Source: Gp1-AA133 sp964641665
Lineage (GTDB): Bacteria; Acidobacteriota; Terriglobia; Terriglobales; Acidobacteriaceae
NCBI GenBank assembly: GCA_964641665.1
Contig: CAZXKO010000078.1
Location: 62,001 to 126,000 of the forward strand
Length of the DNA: 64,000 nt
Reading direction: 5' to 3'
The first letter of the stretch is position 1. Each line of letters starts with the position of its first letter. Positions 9,138-17,316 of this stretch are shown here, in pieces. The notes under the pieces were generated by a model, which did no database searches, was not told the DNA's origin, and saw nothing but the letters and a program-made list of their open reading frames with translations. A program made the position numbers and the translations under genes.

Positions 9138-9342
9138 GCCCGTGCCGGACAGCCCATAGGGGACCTTTCTCGATATGGTCCCCCGCGTTGCCGCCCGAGT
9201 GTACTCCGAAATCCAGCCGGCTCACCGTCTGCGCCGTGCCTTTGTGCAATAATTCTGATGTTCCTTTCCGCGGCAACCGGTTTTGCCACCGGCCAACGCC
9301 CAAGGCCAACGACTAGCGACGAGCGACTGACGGACTGGTTCT

Positions 9343-9618
9343 ATGGAAGAGCGCGAATTTTTCGACGAGCGTCCCGACAAGAAACCCGCCAACCTCAACT
9401 GCCCGCATTGTCACCAGTCCGCGGAGTACGAAATCAACTGGCTGGTTCGCACCAAGAAGAAGGGCCTTCCACCCCGCGCCGATGAACGCGACCGCGCCCG
9501 CTTCGCGAAAGCCAGCTCTTACATGGTGCGCAAAGACGACGTTCTGATGTGCAAGAACCTCCGGTGCCGTAAGCGCTTTGAGATCACCAGCGTGCAATCC
9601 GTCGTCACGCTCGATTGA
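9343..9618 (+). CDS. Small zinc-ribbon-like conserved protein
   Basis: 91 residues beginning MEEREFFDERPDKKPANLNC. Two cysteine pairs are visible: CPHC near the N-terminus and CKNLRC near the C-terminus, separated by about 50 residues with a conserved basic middle (LVRTKKKGLPPRADERDR). This arrangement suggests a single zinc-binding ribbon. Function is unknown. The gene precedes the electron-transfer-flavoprotein cluster by about 190 bases and is probably a separate unit, since a promoter-like -10 box lies in the spacer. Confidence 0.75.
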   Translation: MEEREFFDERPDKKPANLNCPHCHQSAEYEINWLVRTKKKGLPPRADERDRARFAKASSYMVRKDDVLMCKNLRCRKRFEITSVQSVVTLD

Positions 9619-9722
9619 TTTCTCAACCCCCTGCAGGCGTGGGTGGTTTGAGGCGCTCCGCCTTTGGGAATGAGCGCCGGGGGTTTTGACCGATCGCATT
9701 CCCACTCAATCGCCACGTCATT

Positions 9723-9728
9723 TATACT
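9723..9728 (+). promoter_or_regulatory. etfB: Candidate -10 box (TATACT) for the etf operon
   Basis: TATACT lies about 80 bases upstream of the etfB GTG. No good -35 hexamer is visible at 16-18 bases spacing, so this is a partial match. If used, transcription would begin near 9735, just before the folded leader at 9740-9796. Confidence 0.35.
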
Positions 9729-9739
9729 AGCCCGTTTGC

Positions 9740-9796
9740 CCCTTGGGTCGCCGTGCGGGTAGAGACCCCGCTAGCCCCATTGTTGGCCGCCAAGGG
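9740..9796 (+). promoter_or_regulatory. etfB: Structured 5' leader of etfB (predicted three-way junction)
   Basis: CCCTTGG at 9740-9746 pairs perfectly with CCAAGGG at 9790-9796. The enclosed segment can form two inner hairpins (GCGGG with CCCGC, and GCC with GGC). The closing stem ends two bases before the CAGGAG ribosome-binding site of etfB (9798-9803). This geometry fits a cis-regulatory RNA controlling translation, but I do not recognise a known riboswitch class. Confidence 0.4.
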
Positions 9797-9808
9797 TCAG
9801 GAGTCCCC

Positions 9809-10579
9809 GTGAAAATCCTGGTTTGTATGAAGCAGGTCCCGCAGAAGGATGCCCCCCTCAAGCTGAACGAGTCGGGCACCTGGATCCGCGAAGACCTGTC
9901 CTACGAAGTAAACGAGCCCGATGCCTACGCGCTCGAAGAAGCCCTCCGGCAGAAGGAAAAACACTCCGGCGAAGTGGTGGTGATCACCTCCGGCCCGGCC
10001 CGCTCCAGCCAGGTCCTGCGCGAAGCCCTGGCCAAGGGCGCCGACCGCGCGATCCATCTCGAAGACAACGCGTTCGTCGGGCTCGACGCGTTTAACACCG
10101 CCCGTGCCTTCGCCGCCGCCATCAAAGACGAGCAGTTCGACCTCATCTTCACCGGCCTGCAATCCGACGACTACGGCTATGCCCAAACCGGCGTGATCCT
10201 CGCCGAGTTGCTGGGCTGGCCGCACGCCACCATCATCATGCAGATCGAAAAACAGGACGGCGGCATCCGCGTGAAGCGCGAACTCGAAGCCGGATACTTC
10301 CAGTTCGTCGACATGCCGTTGCCCGCCGTGCTCACCATCCAGTCCGGCATCAACAAGCTGCGCTACGCTACGTTGATCGGTATCAAACAGGCCAAGAACA
10401 AGCCGCTTCGCAAGGTATCGCTGGCGGAAGTGCAGTCGGCGTTGAGCGAAAATCTGCAAAAAATCGAACGGCTGTACGTCCCGCAGAAAACCAAGAAGAC
10501 CGAAGTGCTGGAAGGCGCTCCGGGCGAGATTGCCAAGAAGCTGGCCGAGAAGCTTCGGAACGAAGTGCGCGTGCTCTGA
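9809..10579 (+). CDS. etfB: Electron transfer flavoprotein beta subunit
   Basis: 256 residues from GTG 9809, preceded by CAGGAG with 5-base spacing. This start gives the canonical N-terminus VKILVCMKQVPQKDAPLKL. The sequence follows the ETF-beta pattern, with AYALEEALR, FTGLQSDDYGYAQTG (nucleotide-binding loop) and the EAGYFQFVDMPLPAVLTIQSGINKLRY segment corresponding to the recognition loop. Together with EtfA it forms a soluble FAD-carrying dimer that takes electrons from acyl-CoA and other flavin dehydrogenases. It is the first gene of the etfB-etfA-ETF:QO cluster. Confidence 0.95.
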   Translation: MKILVCMKQVPQKDAPLKLNESGTWIREDLSYEVNEPDAYALEEALRQKEKHSGEVVVITSGPARSSQVLREALAKGADRAIHLEDNAFVGLDAFNTARAFAAAIKDEQFDLIFTGLQSDDYGYAQTGVILAELLGWPHATIIMQIEKQDGGIRVKRELEAGYFQFVDMPLPAVLTIQSGINKLRYATLIGIKQAKNKPLRKVSLAEVQSALSENLQKIERLYVPQKTKKTEVLEGAPGEIAKKLAEKLRNEVRVL

Positions 10580-10580
10580 A

Positions 10581-10609
10581 CGTGTGGCGCGGGCGCTCCT
10601 GTCCGCGTA
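10581..10609. repeat. Dispersed GC-rich repeat (GTGTGGCGCGG type)
   Basis: The spacer between etfB and etfA contains a GTGTGGCGCGG...TCCTGTCCGCG element. A related inverted copy lies at about 41290-41336 downstream of the second Oar-like receptor. It is short and near-palindromic at its ends. No function is evident. Confidence 0.5.
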
Positions 10610-10659
10610 CGGAGAACGGGGAACTGACAACCGAGAACTGCCTCTAGAGAACCGCCTTT

Positions 10660-11646
10660 ATGATTCTAGTCATCGTCGAGCAACGTGAAGGAAAGCTGAA
10701 CCGAGTCTCCTGGGAGACGCTCACCGCCGGCCAGGCGATCGCCGCCGAAACCGGCTGGCCCCTCGAAGCCGCCGTAATCGGCGGCAGCGTCGGCGCCTTC
10801 GCCGGCGAGATCGCGTCCAAGAAAGTCGCGAAGGTCTACGCGATCGGAAACGCGAAGCTCGAGCCTTACACGCCCGACGCCTTCGTCGCCGCGCTGAAGC
10901 AGTTCATCGCCGCAAAACACCCAAAGCTTGTGCTGATGCCGCACACCTACCAGGTGCGCGACTTCGTGCCCAAGCTTGCGACCGCCATGGGCCGTACCGT
11001 CATCAGCGACGCCATCGGCTACAAGAAAGAGGGCGAGAAGCTGCTTTTCACCCGGCAGGTGTTCCAGGGCAAGTTCGTCGCTGACGTGAGCTTTGCCGGC
11101 GACGCTCCCTGGTTCGTCACCTTCCAGAACGGCTCCTTCCGCGGCGACAAAGTCGAGCCCGGAGCCAGCGCTGCTCCCGTCGAAACCGTTGCCGTCGACA
11201 TCGCCGACGGTGTCATTCGCAACAAGCCACAGGAAGTCTTCAAGGAAGCCAAACAGGCCGTCGATCTGACCCAGGCCGAAATCATCGTGGCCGTTGGCCG
11301 CGGGATCAAAGAGCAGAAAAACATCGAAATCGCGAAACAGCTGGCCGAAGCGTTGGGCGGCGAACTGGCCGCCTCGCGCCCGATCTGTGACAACGGCTGG
11401 CTCCCCATGGACCGCCAGATCGGCTCCTCCGGCCAGACCGTCGCGCCCAAACTCTACCTCGCGCTCGGCATCTCCGGCGCGATCCAGCACATCGTCGGCA
11501 TGAAAGGCGCGCGCACGATCGTCGCCGTGAATAAAGACAGCGAAGCCCCGATCTTCGAAATCGCCGACTATGCAGTGGTCGGTAACCTGTTCGAAATCGT
11601 GCCGCCGCTGATCGAGGAAATTAAGAAAGCAAAAGCTGGTGCCTGA
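10660..11646 (+). CDS. etfA: Electron transfer flavoprotein alpha subunit
   Basis: 328 residues from ATG 10660, full length. The N-terminal domain runs to about residue 190. The C-terminal FAD-binding domain shows PICDNGWLPMDRQIGSSGQTV, LYLALGISGAIQH and IVAVNKDSEAPIFEIADYAVVGN, the standard EtfA FAD-contact sequence. It binds FAD, pairs with EtfB and passes electrons to ETF:quinone oxidoreductase, encoded immediately downstream. The 80-base spacer to etfB carries a repeat fragment. Confidence 0.96.
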   Translation: MILVIVEQREGKLNRVSWETLTAGQAIAAETGWPLEAAVIGGSVGAFAGEIASKKVAKVYAIGNAKLEPYTPDAFVAALKQFIAAKHPKLVLMPHTYQVRDFVPKLATAMGRTVISDAIGYKKEGEKLLFTRQVFQGKFVADVSFAGDAPWFVTFQNGSFRGDKVEPGASAAPVETVAVDIADGVIRNKPQEVFKEAKQAVDLTQAEIIVAVGRGIKEQKNIEIAKQLAEALGGELAASRPICDNGWLPMDRQIGSSGQTVAPKLYLALGISGAIQHIVGMKGARTIVAVNKDSEAPIFEIADYAVVGNLFEIVPPLIEEIKKAKAGA

Positions 11647-11711
11647 AGTGAGGCAGCTTTGCCGAAAGAGGTCTGCGTAGATCCGAGCAGATCAAGGGCG
11701 CAAGAGGGTTT

Positions 11712-11746
11712 GAGCTAGGTGCTAAAGGCTAATTGCTAAATGCTGG
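11712..11746. repeat. Heptad repeat array (GCTAA type) overlapping the etf oxidoreductase start
   Basis: Five to six degenerate 7-base units of the GCTAAxx family (GCTAGGT, GCTAAAG, GCTAATT, GCTAAAT) end at or across the ATG at 11740. No Shine-Dalgarno sequence is visible. See the heptad-repeat finding. Confidence 0.65.
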
Positions 11747-13455
11747 GTTTCCGCCATCCTCTCGAAAACATCTCCCGTCCCCAGATGGACGCCGACGTCG
11801 TCATCGTCGGCGGGGGCCCCGCGGGCATGGCTTGTGCCCTTCGCCTCTCGCAACTCATCGATGCGCACAACGCCAAGCACCCCGACTCTCAGCTCAGCAA
11901 AGAGAACATTTACGTCCTCGAGAAAGCCCGCGAAGTCGGCCAGCACTGTCTTTCCGGAGCTCTGCTCGACCCGCGCTCCATGCGTGAACTCCTGCCCGGC
12001 TTCGAAAAAGAAGCGCCCATCGACGCGCAATGCACCAAAGAAGCCGTCTACTTCCTCACCAGGACCGGCAAGTTCAAGTTCCCCGTCACCCCGCCGCCCC
12101 TGCGCGACCACGGCAACTACGTCATCTCAATCAACAAATTTGTGAAATGGTTGGGATCGAAGGTCGAAGAAACCGGCATCACGATTTTCACCGGCTTCGC
12201 CGGATCGCAACTGCTCTGCGAAGGCGACCGCGTCGCCGGCGTCCGCACCGACGACAAGGGCGTCGACAAGCAGAACCAGCAGAAGTCGAATTTCGAGCCC
12301 GGCTACGACCTCAAAGCCAAGGTCACCATCCTCGCCGAAGGCACGCGCGGCTCCCTCACGAAAGAGCTCATCGAAAAGTTCGACCTTGCGAAAGACCGCA
12401 ACCCGCAAACCTACGGCGTCGGCGTGAAAGAGCTCTGGGAAGTTCCTTCGGGCCGCATCGCGCCGGGCGAAGTCATTTACACAATGGGCTGGCCCCTAAC
12501 CATGAAGGAATACGGCGGCGCGTGGATCTACGGCTCGAAAGGCAACCTGGTCTCGCTCGGCTTTGTCACCGGACTCGACTATCCCGACCCGCGCCTCGAT
12601 CCGCAGCACGTTCTGCAGGATTTCAAGCAGCATCCCTTCATCGCCAGCCTGCTCGCGGGCGGCAAGATGATCCGCTACGGCGCCAAGTCGCTCCCCTACG
12701 GCGGGTGGTGGGCGATCCCGCCGGTCGCGGGCAACGGTTGGATGGTCCTCGGCGACTGCGCAGGCTTCCTCAATTCCCAGCGCCTGAAGGGGATTCACCT
12801 CGCCATCAAGAGCGGCATGCTCGCCGCCGAAACTGCCTTCGAGGCCTTGACGAAAAACGACTTCTCCGTCGCCACGCTCGGCCAGTTTCAGCGGAAAGTC
12901 GACTCGAGTTGGATTAAAGACGAACTCTGGAAGGTCCGCAACTTTCACCAGGGATTCGAAAAGGGCCTGGTTGCCGGCCTGTTCCACGCGGGCTTGCAGC
13001 AGTTCACCGGCGGCCGCGGCCTTCGGAACCGCTATCCCGCGCGGGCCGGACACGAGCGCATGCAGAAGCTCGCCGAACTACGCGCCGATGGTGGCGCCGA
13101 GGCCCACATGCTCGGTCCCGCGAAAGGCGACGGCAAGCTCACCTTCGACAAACTCACCGACCTCTACCACTCCGGCACCAAGCACGAAGAAGACCAGCCC
13201 TCGCACCTGGTCATCGCCGACACCAACGTCTGCAACACGCGCTGCGCCCAGGAATACGGCGGCCCCTGCCAGAACTTCTGCCCCGCGAACGTGTATGAAC
13301 TGGTCGAAGACGCGAGCCAGCCGCACGGCAAGCGCATCAGCCTGAACCCCGCGAACTGCGTCCACTGCAAGACCTGCGATATCGCCGACCCCTACCAGAT
13401 CATCACCTGGGTCCCGCCCGAAGGCGGGGGCGGGCCGAATTACGACGGGATGTAA
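11740..13455 (+). CDS. Electron transfer flavoprotein:ubiquinone oxidoreductase (ETF-QO)
   Basis: 571 residues. The N-terminal FAD domain begins DADVVIVGGGPAGMACAL (about 17-34). The middle is the quinone- and membrane-associated region. The C-terminus carries a ferredoxin-type 4Fe-4S module with Cys498, 502, 510, 514 and then CVHCKTC at 540, 543, 546, ending in the family's PEGGGGPNYDGM tail. It transfers electrons from the EtfAB flavoprotein into the quinone pool at the membrane. The first ATG at 11740 lies in a repeat; ATG 11785 (MDADVV) is an alternative. I kept the longer form because the residues before DADVV resemble those of homologues. Last gene of the etf operon. Confidence 0.94.
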   Translation: MLGFRHPLENISRPQMDADVVIVGGGPAGMACALRLSQLIDAHNAKHPDSQLSKENIYVLEKAREVGQHCLSGALLDPRSMRELLPGFEKEAPIDAQCTKEAVYFLTRTGKFKFPVTPPPLRDHGNYVISINKFVKWLGSKVEETGITIFTGFAGSQLLCEGDRVAGVRTDDKGVDKQNQQKSNFEPGYDLKAKVTILAEGTRGSLTKELIEKFDLAKDRNPQTYGVGVKELWEVPSGRIAPGEVIYTMGWPLTMKEYGGAWIYGSKGNLVSLGFVTGLDYPDPRLDPQHVLQDFKQHPFIASLLAGGKMIRYGAKSLPYGGWWAIPPVAGNGWMVLGDCAGFLNSQRLKGIHLAIKSGMLAAETAFEALTKNDFSVATLGQFQRKVDSSWIKDELWKVRNFHQGFEKGLVAGLFHAGLQQFTGGRGLRNRYPARAGHERMQKLAELRADGGAEAHMLGPAKGDGKLTFDKLTDLYHSGTKHEEDQPSHLVIADTNVCNTRCAQEYGGPCQNFCPANVYELVEDASQPHGKRISLNPANCVHCKTCDIADPYQIITWVPPEGGGGPNYDGM

Positions 13456-13483
13456 GGCGGCAGCGCCCCGAGCCTTCATCGAG

Positions 13484-13864
13484 GCGCAGGGAACACCGCG
13501 ACCTCAGAAGGGATGGATTCGCGCCGTCCGGCAGGTCGCTGGGATCTCGGTGCGGGGACTGGCGAAGCGGTTGAGCGAATCTCCTTCTTCCGGCTTGGTT
13601 CCTCACCTTGAGAAATCTGAAGCGGAATATCGCATCACGTTAGGGAGTCTGCGTGACGCTGCCGACGCGCTCGGTTGCCAGCTCGTGTACGCCTTGGTCC
13701 CCAAAACAGGCAGGGTTCAAGATCTACTGGCGCAGCACGCAAGAACCAAGGCCGACGAGAACGTTCGCGCAGTCGAACACTCGATGGCGCTCGAAAACCA
13801 GGCAGTCGGAGGAGTTGAGGAAAAGATCGCAGAACAAACGAAGAAAAATCTGAATGGAAGTTAG
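13484..13864 (+). pseudogene. Mobile mystery protein A, 5'-truncated (HTH antitoxin-like)
   Basis: The frame reads PRPQKGWIRAVRQVAGI, then an HTH region (AKRLSESPSSGLVPHLEKSE) and LGSLRDAADALGCQLVYALVP, the signature of mobile mystery protein A, an Xre-like DNA-binding protein usually paired with protein B. The expected first 25-30 residues with a start codon are missing. Upstream in frame there is only the GC-rich spacer after the etf gene. The only start codon before the HTH end is GTG 13550, inside the helix-turn-helix. The HTH also appears to carry one or two extra residues. Its stop overlaps the start of protein B by 11 bases. Either the gene is broken or it uses an unusual start. Confidence 0.65.
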
Positions 13865-14453
13865 TCCAGCGGTGGCAACTCCAAACGATGGCAACACTCC
13901 ACTTTCGTCCGATGAACTGGCCGACTTGATCCCAAACCTTGCGACCCAGGAAGAGCTGAACGAGTTCGAGAGAGAAAATATTCTGCAAGCGCGAGCATGG
14001 GTGATGGCCGCCCACCCGACCGCGAGGCGCATTGTCTCCGAGGAATATGTCCGGCGGTTACACTCCAGAATGTTTGGCCAGACGTGGAAATGGGCCGGAC
14101 AGCATCGCAAAACCGAAAGGAACCTCGGGGTTCCTGCTCACGAGATTCCAGAAAAACTGGCTGTGCTCTTCGGGGACGTCCGCTACTGGATCGACCACGA
14201 CACCCATCCCCCGGACGAGATCGCCGTTCGTTTCCATCATCGCTTGGTCGCGATTCATCCGTTCCCCAATCGCAACGGCAGACATGCTCGCCTTATCGCC
14301 GAGGCGCTCGTGATGAAACTCGGCCGCCCGGTGCTGACCTGGGGCAACGCCGACCTCGGCACGCAGGGTGACGCGCGCACCCGTTACCTGGAGGCGCTTC
14401 GCACGGCCGATGAGCACGACTATCAACTCTTACTGGCCTTCGCGCGCTCCTAG
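13854..14453 (+). CDS. Mobile mystery protein B (Fic/DOC-domain protein)
   Basis: 199 residues. N-terminal helices (LSSDELADLIPNLATQEELNE) are followed by a Fic domain with the motif HRLVAIHPFPNRNGRHARL. Fic proteins transfer AMP or similar groups to a target hydroxyl, and the motif HPFxx(G/A)NGR holds the catalytic His and phosphate loop. Here the usual small residue of the loop is Arg (HPFPNRNGR), which may affect ATP binding. No clear (S/T)xxxE(G/N) inhibitory motif is visible. The gene overlaps protein A by 11 bases, as expected for this pair, which is known for association with mobile or variable regions. Whether it still works without intact A is unknown. Confidence 0.85.
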   Translation: MEVSPAVATPNDGNTPLSSDELADLIPNLATQEELNEFERENILQARAWVMAAHPTARRIVSEEYVRRLHSRMFGQTWKWAGQHRKTERNLGVPAHEIPEKLAVLFGDVRYWIDHDTHPPDEIAVRFHHRLVAIHPFPNRNGRHARLIAEALVMKLGRPVLTWGNADLGTQGDARTRYLEALRTADEHDYQLLLAFARS

Positions 14454-14605
14454 AGCAGTCGATCCCATCCCCAATGCGCGCCACGCTCTTCTCGTCCGCC
14501 CGAGTCGAGGGTCGATCACCGTTGCCGACGCACGGATGCAAATTCTACCGATCACCAGGAGTTCCGCCTGTAGAATGCTCTCGCTTTACTCGAAAGGAAG
14601 CGACA

Positions 14606-15418
14606 ATGGCTCCAAAGGCATCCCCTCGGACCCCTGTTCGGTTCGCAGTCATCTTCGCCCTTTGTCTCTCCGCCGTCGGCCAACAAACCCCCCAGCCCGC
14701 GCCCCAGCCGCCCCTGTCCATCCCCTCCACCGGCTTTGCCGGACTCGACCAGTACCGCGCGTCGCGCATTGCCATCTTCACCGACGACTATGGTCAGCTT
14801 GCGCGCTACCGCGACGCCAACGCCAAACTCTCCCCTCCCGCGGCGGATGAAAACCGCGTCGTGTTCTTCGGCGATTCCATCACCGACGGCTGGCATCTCG
14901 ACGAATCATTTCCCGGTAAGCCTTACATTAACCGGGGCATCGGAGGACAGACCACGCCCCAGATGCTCGTCCGCTTCCGCCAGGACGTCATCGACCTGCA
15001 TCCCAAGGTGGTGGTGATTCTCGCCGGTACCAACGACATCGCCGGCAACACCGGGCCCATGCGGCTGGAAGACATTGAGGCAGATTACGCATCCCTGTCA
15101 GAACTGGCTCGTGCCAGCCACATCCACGTGGTTTTTTCTTCCGTGCTGCCCGTGCATAACTATACGGAGAGGTCCAAGGACTTCTTTGCCCAGCGCCCGC
15201 CCGAAAAAATCCTGGCCCTGAACCGCTGGCTCAAAGCGTATTGCGAAGCGCACGGCTCAACTTATCTCGACTACTTCAGCGCCATGGTCGACGACAAGGG
15301 ATACATGAAGAAAGATCTCGCCGAAGACGGCCTGCATCCGAACGCCACCGGCCACAAAATCATGGCCCCTCTGGCCGAGGCCGCCATCGCCAAAGCGCTC
15401 GCCGCCGGCCCCAATTGA
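14606..15418 (+). CDS. Secreted SGNH/GDSL-type hydrolase (lipase/acylhydrolase family)
   Basis: 270 residues from ATG 14606, which has AAAGGAAG six bases upstream. An earlier in-frame ATG lacks both a ribosome site and signal-peptide character. A signal peptide spans residues 1-30 or so (FAVIFALCLSAVGQQ), followed by a Pro/Gln-rich linker. Catalytic blocks are visible: GDSITDGW with Ser91, the oxyanion residues in NRGIGGQ and AGTNDI, and DGLHPNATGH with Asp241 and His244. These enzymes cleave ester bonds of sugars or lipids; the substrate is not evident. Exported to the periplasm or outside. Single gene. Confidence 0.92.
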   Translation: MAPKASPRTPVRFAVIFALCLSAVGQQTPQPAPQPPLSIPSTGFAGLDQYRASRIAIFTDDYGQLARYRDANAKLSPPAADENRVVFFGDSITDGWHLDESFPGKPYINRGIGGQTTPQMLVRFRQDVIDLHPKVVVILAGTNDIAGNTGPMRLEDIEADYASLSELARASHIHVVFSSVLPVHNYTERSKDFFAQRPPEKILALNRWLKAYCEAHGSTYLDYFSAMVDDKGYMKKDLAEDGLHPNATGHKIMAPLAEAAIAKALAAGPN

Positions 15419-15429
15419 CGCTCCGAACA

Positions 15430-15530
15430 TCTGTCCTCCCGAGCGGAGTGAGGCGTAAGACGAACGAAGTCGAGGGACCTTGCGTTTTGGCGGCGCGATG
15501 GAGCTAGACCTTGCGTTTTAGGCCACGCCA
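15430..15530. repeat. Dispersed repeat (GAAGTCGAGGGACCTTGCGTTTT type)
   Basis: Two neighbouring copies end in CCTTGCGTTTT (near 15479-15489 and 15509-15519) inside a GAGCGGAGTGAGG...GAAGTCGAGGGACC context. It belongs to the general class of short CATTCC/GAGCGCAGCGAG-like elements scattered in this window. No gene is present in the spacer. Confidence 0.6.
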
Positions 15531-15545
15531 CCGAGCTCTACACAG

Positions 15546-15622
15546 GAAGGGCACGACTTCAGTCGTGCCACAAAAGCCCTGAGAATCGCTAGCGCTTTAG
15601 CGCCCGAGGTAAGCTTCTTGCG
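15546..15622. repeat. Bipartite double-hairpin dispersed repeat, copy 1
   Basis: About 77 bases with two hairpins: GGCACGAC-TTCA-GTCGTGCC and a GCGCTTTAGCGC palindrome, followed by CGAGGTAAGCTTCTTGCG. The same bipartite arrangement recurs at 24956-25034. The 3' end overlaps the TTG start of the downstream BNR-repeat gene. Confidence 0.7.
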
Positions 15623-17147
15623 ACGGATCACACATTCTCGCGTTTCTCGCTCCTGCCTACTCTCCATCGCTGCCTTCGTCACATTCCCCTGCGCCGCGGC
15701 CCAACCCAGCCCGGCGCAACCCACTCCCGCGGAATCTCCTCTCCCCTCGCCCCCCAACGCTCAAGTCATCGCCCTCACCCCGGTGCCCAGCATGTACAGC
15801 GAGCCCTCCATCGCCATCAACCCCACGAACCTGCAACAACTCATCGCCGCCTACCAGGTCAACGCCTCGGTCGCCTATTCCGCCGATGCAGGCAAAACCT
15901 GGGCCATCGCCGAGAACACCGCGCCCGACGACTACCGCCGCTCGGGCGACGTCTCCGTCGCTTACGACCGTCAAGGACACGCCTTCCTCTGCTACATCGC
16001 CTTCGACAAGCTGGGCACCGAGAACTATTGGGCCCGCGGCGCCACTCGCAACGGCGTCTTCGTGCGCCGCTCCTCCGACGGCGGCAAGACCTGGGGCAAG
16101 GACCATGCCGTCGTCTTCGCCCACAACAGCGATCCCGGCATCCCCTTCGAAGATAAGCCCTACATCGTTGCCGACACCTCGCGTTCGAAATACGCCGGCA
16201 ATCTCTACGTGGGCTGGACCCAGTGGCAGCTTAGCAAGTCGATCATGTTGCTCTCGCGCTCCACCGACAGCGGCAAGACCTGGTCGACGCCCATCGAGAT
16301 CAGCACCCACGAAGGCCTGCCTCGCGACGACAACGGCGCCGTCGAAGGTTTCACCGGCGCGGTCGGCGCCGATGGAACCCTCTACGCTGCGTGGTGCGAC
16401 ATCACTGGCATCGTGCTCGTCGTGTCGCGCGATGGTGGCCGGACCTTCTCCCGGTCCCGCACCGTCATCCAAACCGGACCTTCGTCCTTCAGTCCCGTGA
16501 ACGTTTTCCGCGCGAACGGTTTTCCCGAGATCGGTATCGATCCGCGCAGCAACAGGCTCTACGTCACCTGGAGCGACTACACCAACGGTGACATCGACGT
16601 CTTCGCGGCCTCCTCGCCCGACGGCGGCAAGAGCTGGTCGCGCCCCGTGCGCGTGAACAACGACTCCCTGCACAACGGCCTCGACCAGTTTTTCCAGGGG
16701 CTCGCCGTCGATCCTATCGACGGCTCGGTCAACATCCTCTTCTGCGACCGTCGCGCCGATCCCGACAACCGCAAATACATCATGGTCCTCGCCCGCTCCA
16801 CCGACAGTGCCCGCAACTTCCAGAACTACGCCTGGAGCACGAAGCCCTCCGACCCCACCGACGTTTTCATGGGCGACTACACGGGTATCGCGGCCCTCGG
16901 TGGCCGGGTCTACGGTGTGTGGCCCCGCACCGCCTTGCCGGAGGAATGGCCGGGTTTCGGCAAGGTCCCATCGCCAGAGGCCCATTCCCAGAGATCAGAA
17001 AAAGAACAAACAAGCGGGGAAGACAAAGCGCCGAGCAAGCAGGAAGCCCAACCCGAAGGCGTAGAGAAAGTCCTTACCGAGGGAAAGGCCTTGATCATCG
17101 AAGTAGGGGTAGCCGACTTTTTCAACAGCAGAACGCCGCCAAAGTGA
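15618..17147 (+). CDS. Secreted BNR/Asp-box repeat protein (sialidase-like fold)
   Basis: 509 residues from a TTG at 15618. No ATG or GTG precedes the signal peptide (SCLLSIAAFVTFPCAAAQ). Several Asp-box repeats are visible: SADAGKTW, SSDGGKTW, STDSGKTW, SRDGGRTF and SPDGGKSW, which mark a six-bladed beta-propeller of the sialidase superfamily. The catalytic Arg triad of true sialidases cannot be assigned from this reading, so it should be called sialidase-like only. The C-terminal 70 residues are Glu/Lys/Gln-rich and probably disordered. The start codon sits in the tail of a dispersed repeat. A shorter relative lies at 58727. Confidence 0.85.
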   Translation: MRRITHSRVSRSCLLSIAAFVTFPCAAAQPSPAQPTPAESPLPSPPNAQVIALTPVPSMYSEPSIAINPTNLQQLIAAYQVNASVAYSADAGKTWAIAENTAPDDYRRSGDVSVAYDRQGHAFLCYIAFDKLGTENYWARGATRNGVFVRRSSDGGKTWGKDHAVVFAHNSDPGIPFEDKPYIVADTSRSKYAGNLYVGWTQWQLSKSIMLLSRSTDSGKTWSTPIEISTHEGLPRDDNGAVEGFTGAVGADGTLYAAWCDITGIVLVVSRDGGRTFSRSRTVIQTGPSSFSPVNVFRANGFPEIGIDPRSNRLYVTWSDYTNGDIDVFAASSPDGGKSWSRPVRVNNDSLHNGLDQFFQGLAVDPIDGSVNILFCDRRADPDNRKYIMVLARSTDSARNFQNYAWSTKPSDPTDVFMGDYTGIAALGGRVYGVWPRTALPEEWPGFGKVPSPEAHSQRSEKEQTSGEDKAPSKQEAQPEGVEKVLTEGKALIIEVGVADFFNSRTPPK

Positions 17148-17167
17148 CCAGCCTCGTCGCCACTCCT

Positions 17168-17219
17168 TTGTAGCGTCGGCATCCCGCCGGCTGTCGCGAG
17201 GGCGTCCTCGCCCTCGCCA
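17168..17219. repeat. Dispersed repeat (TAGCGTCGGCATCCCGCC type), copy 1
   Basis: TGTAGCGTCGGCATC followed by GCCGGCTGTC and a GGGCGTC...GCCC hairpin. A second copy is at 21599-21646 with the variable middle changed but the hairpin maintained. Confidence 0.65.
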
Positions 17220-17303
17220 TAATCAGCGCGATTATGAGTTCACGGGCGGCAGAAGTTAGGGTGCTAGACATCTGACACCTTTTCTCTCCCTCCGCAAAAG
17301 TTC

Positions 17304-17309
17304 TATAAT
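17304..17309 (+). promoter_or_regulatory. moaA: Candidate -10 box (TATAAT) of the moaA transcription unit
   Basis: A perfect TATAAT lies about 370 bases upstream of moaA. The expected -35 position has only a weak match. Transcription from here would produce a long leader containing the folded elements at 17317-17575. Confidence 0.45.
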
Positions 17310-17316
17310 CGACCTG

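Noticed and set aside
13456..14453. Genomic island or prophage around the mobile mystery pair
   Set aside because: No integrase, tRNA target site or phage genes were seen. Flanking genes are ordinary housekeeping genes.
15657..16985. 442-codon minus-strand frame opposite the BNR-repeat gene
   Set aside because: Gly/Val/Asp-rich shadow of the Asp-box gene in the complementary strand; no recognisable domain.
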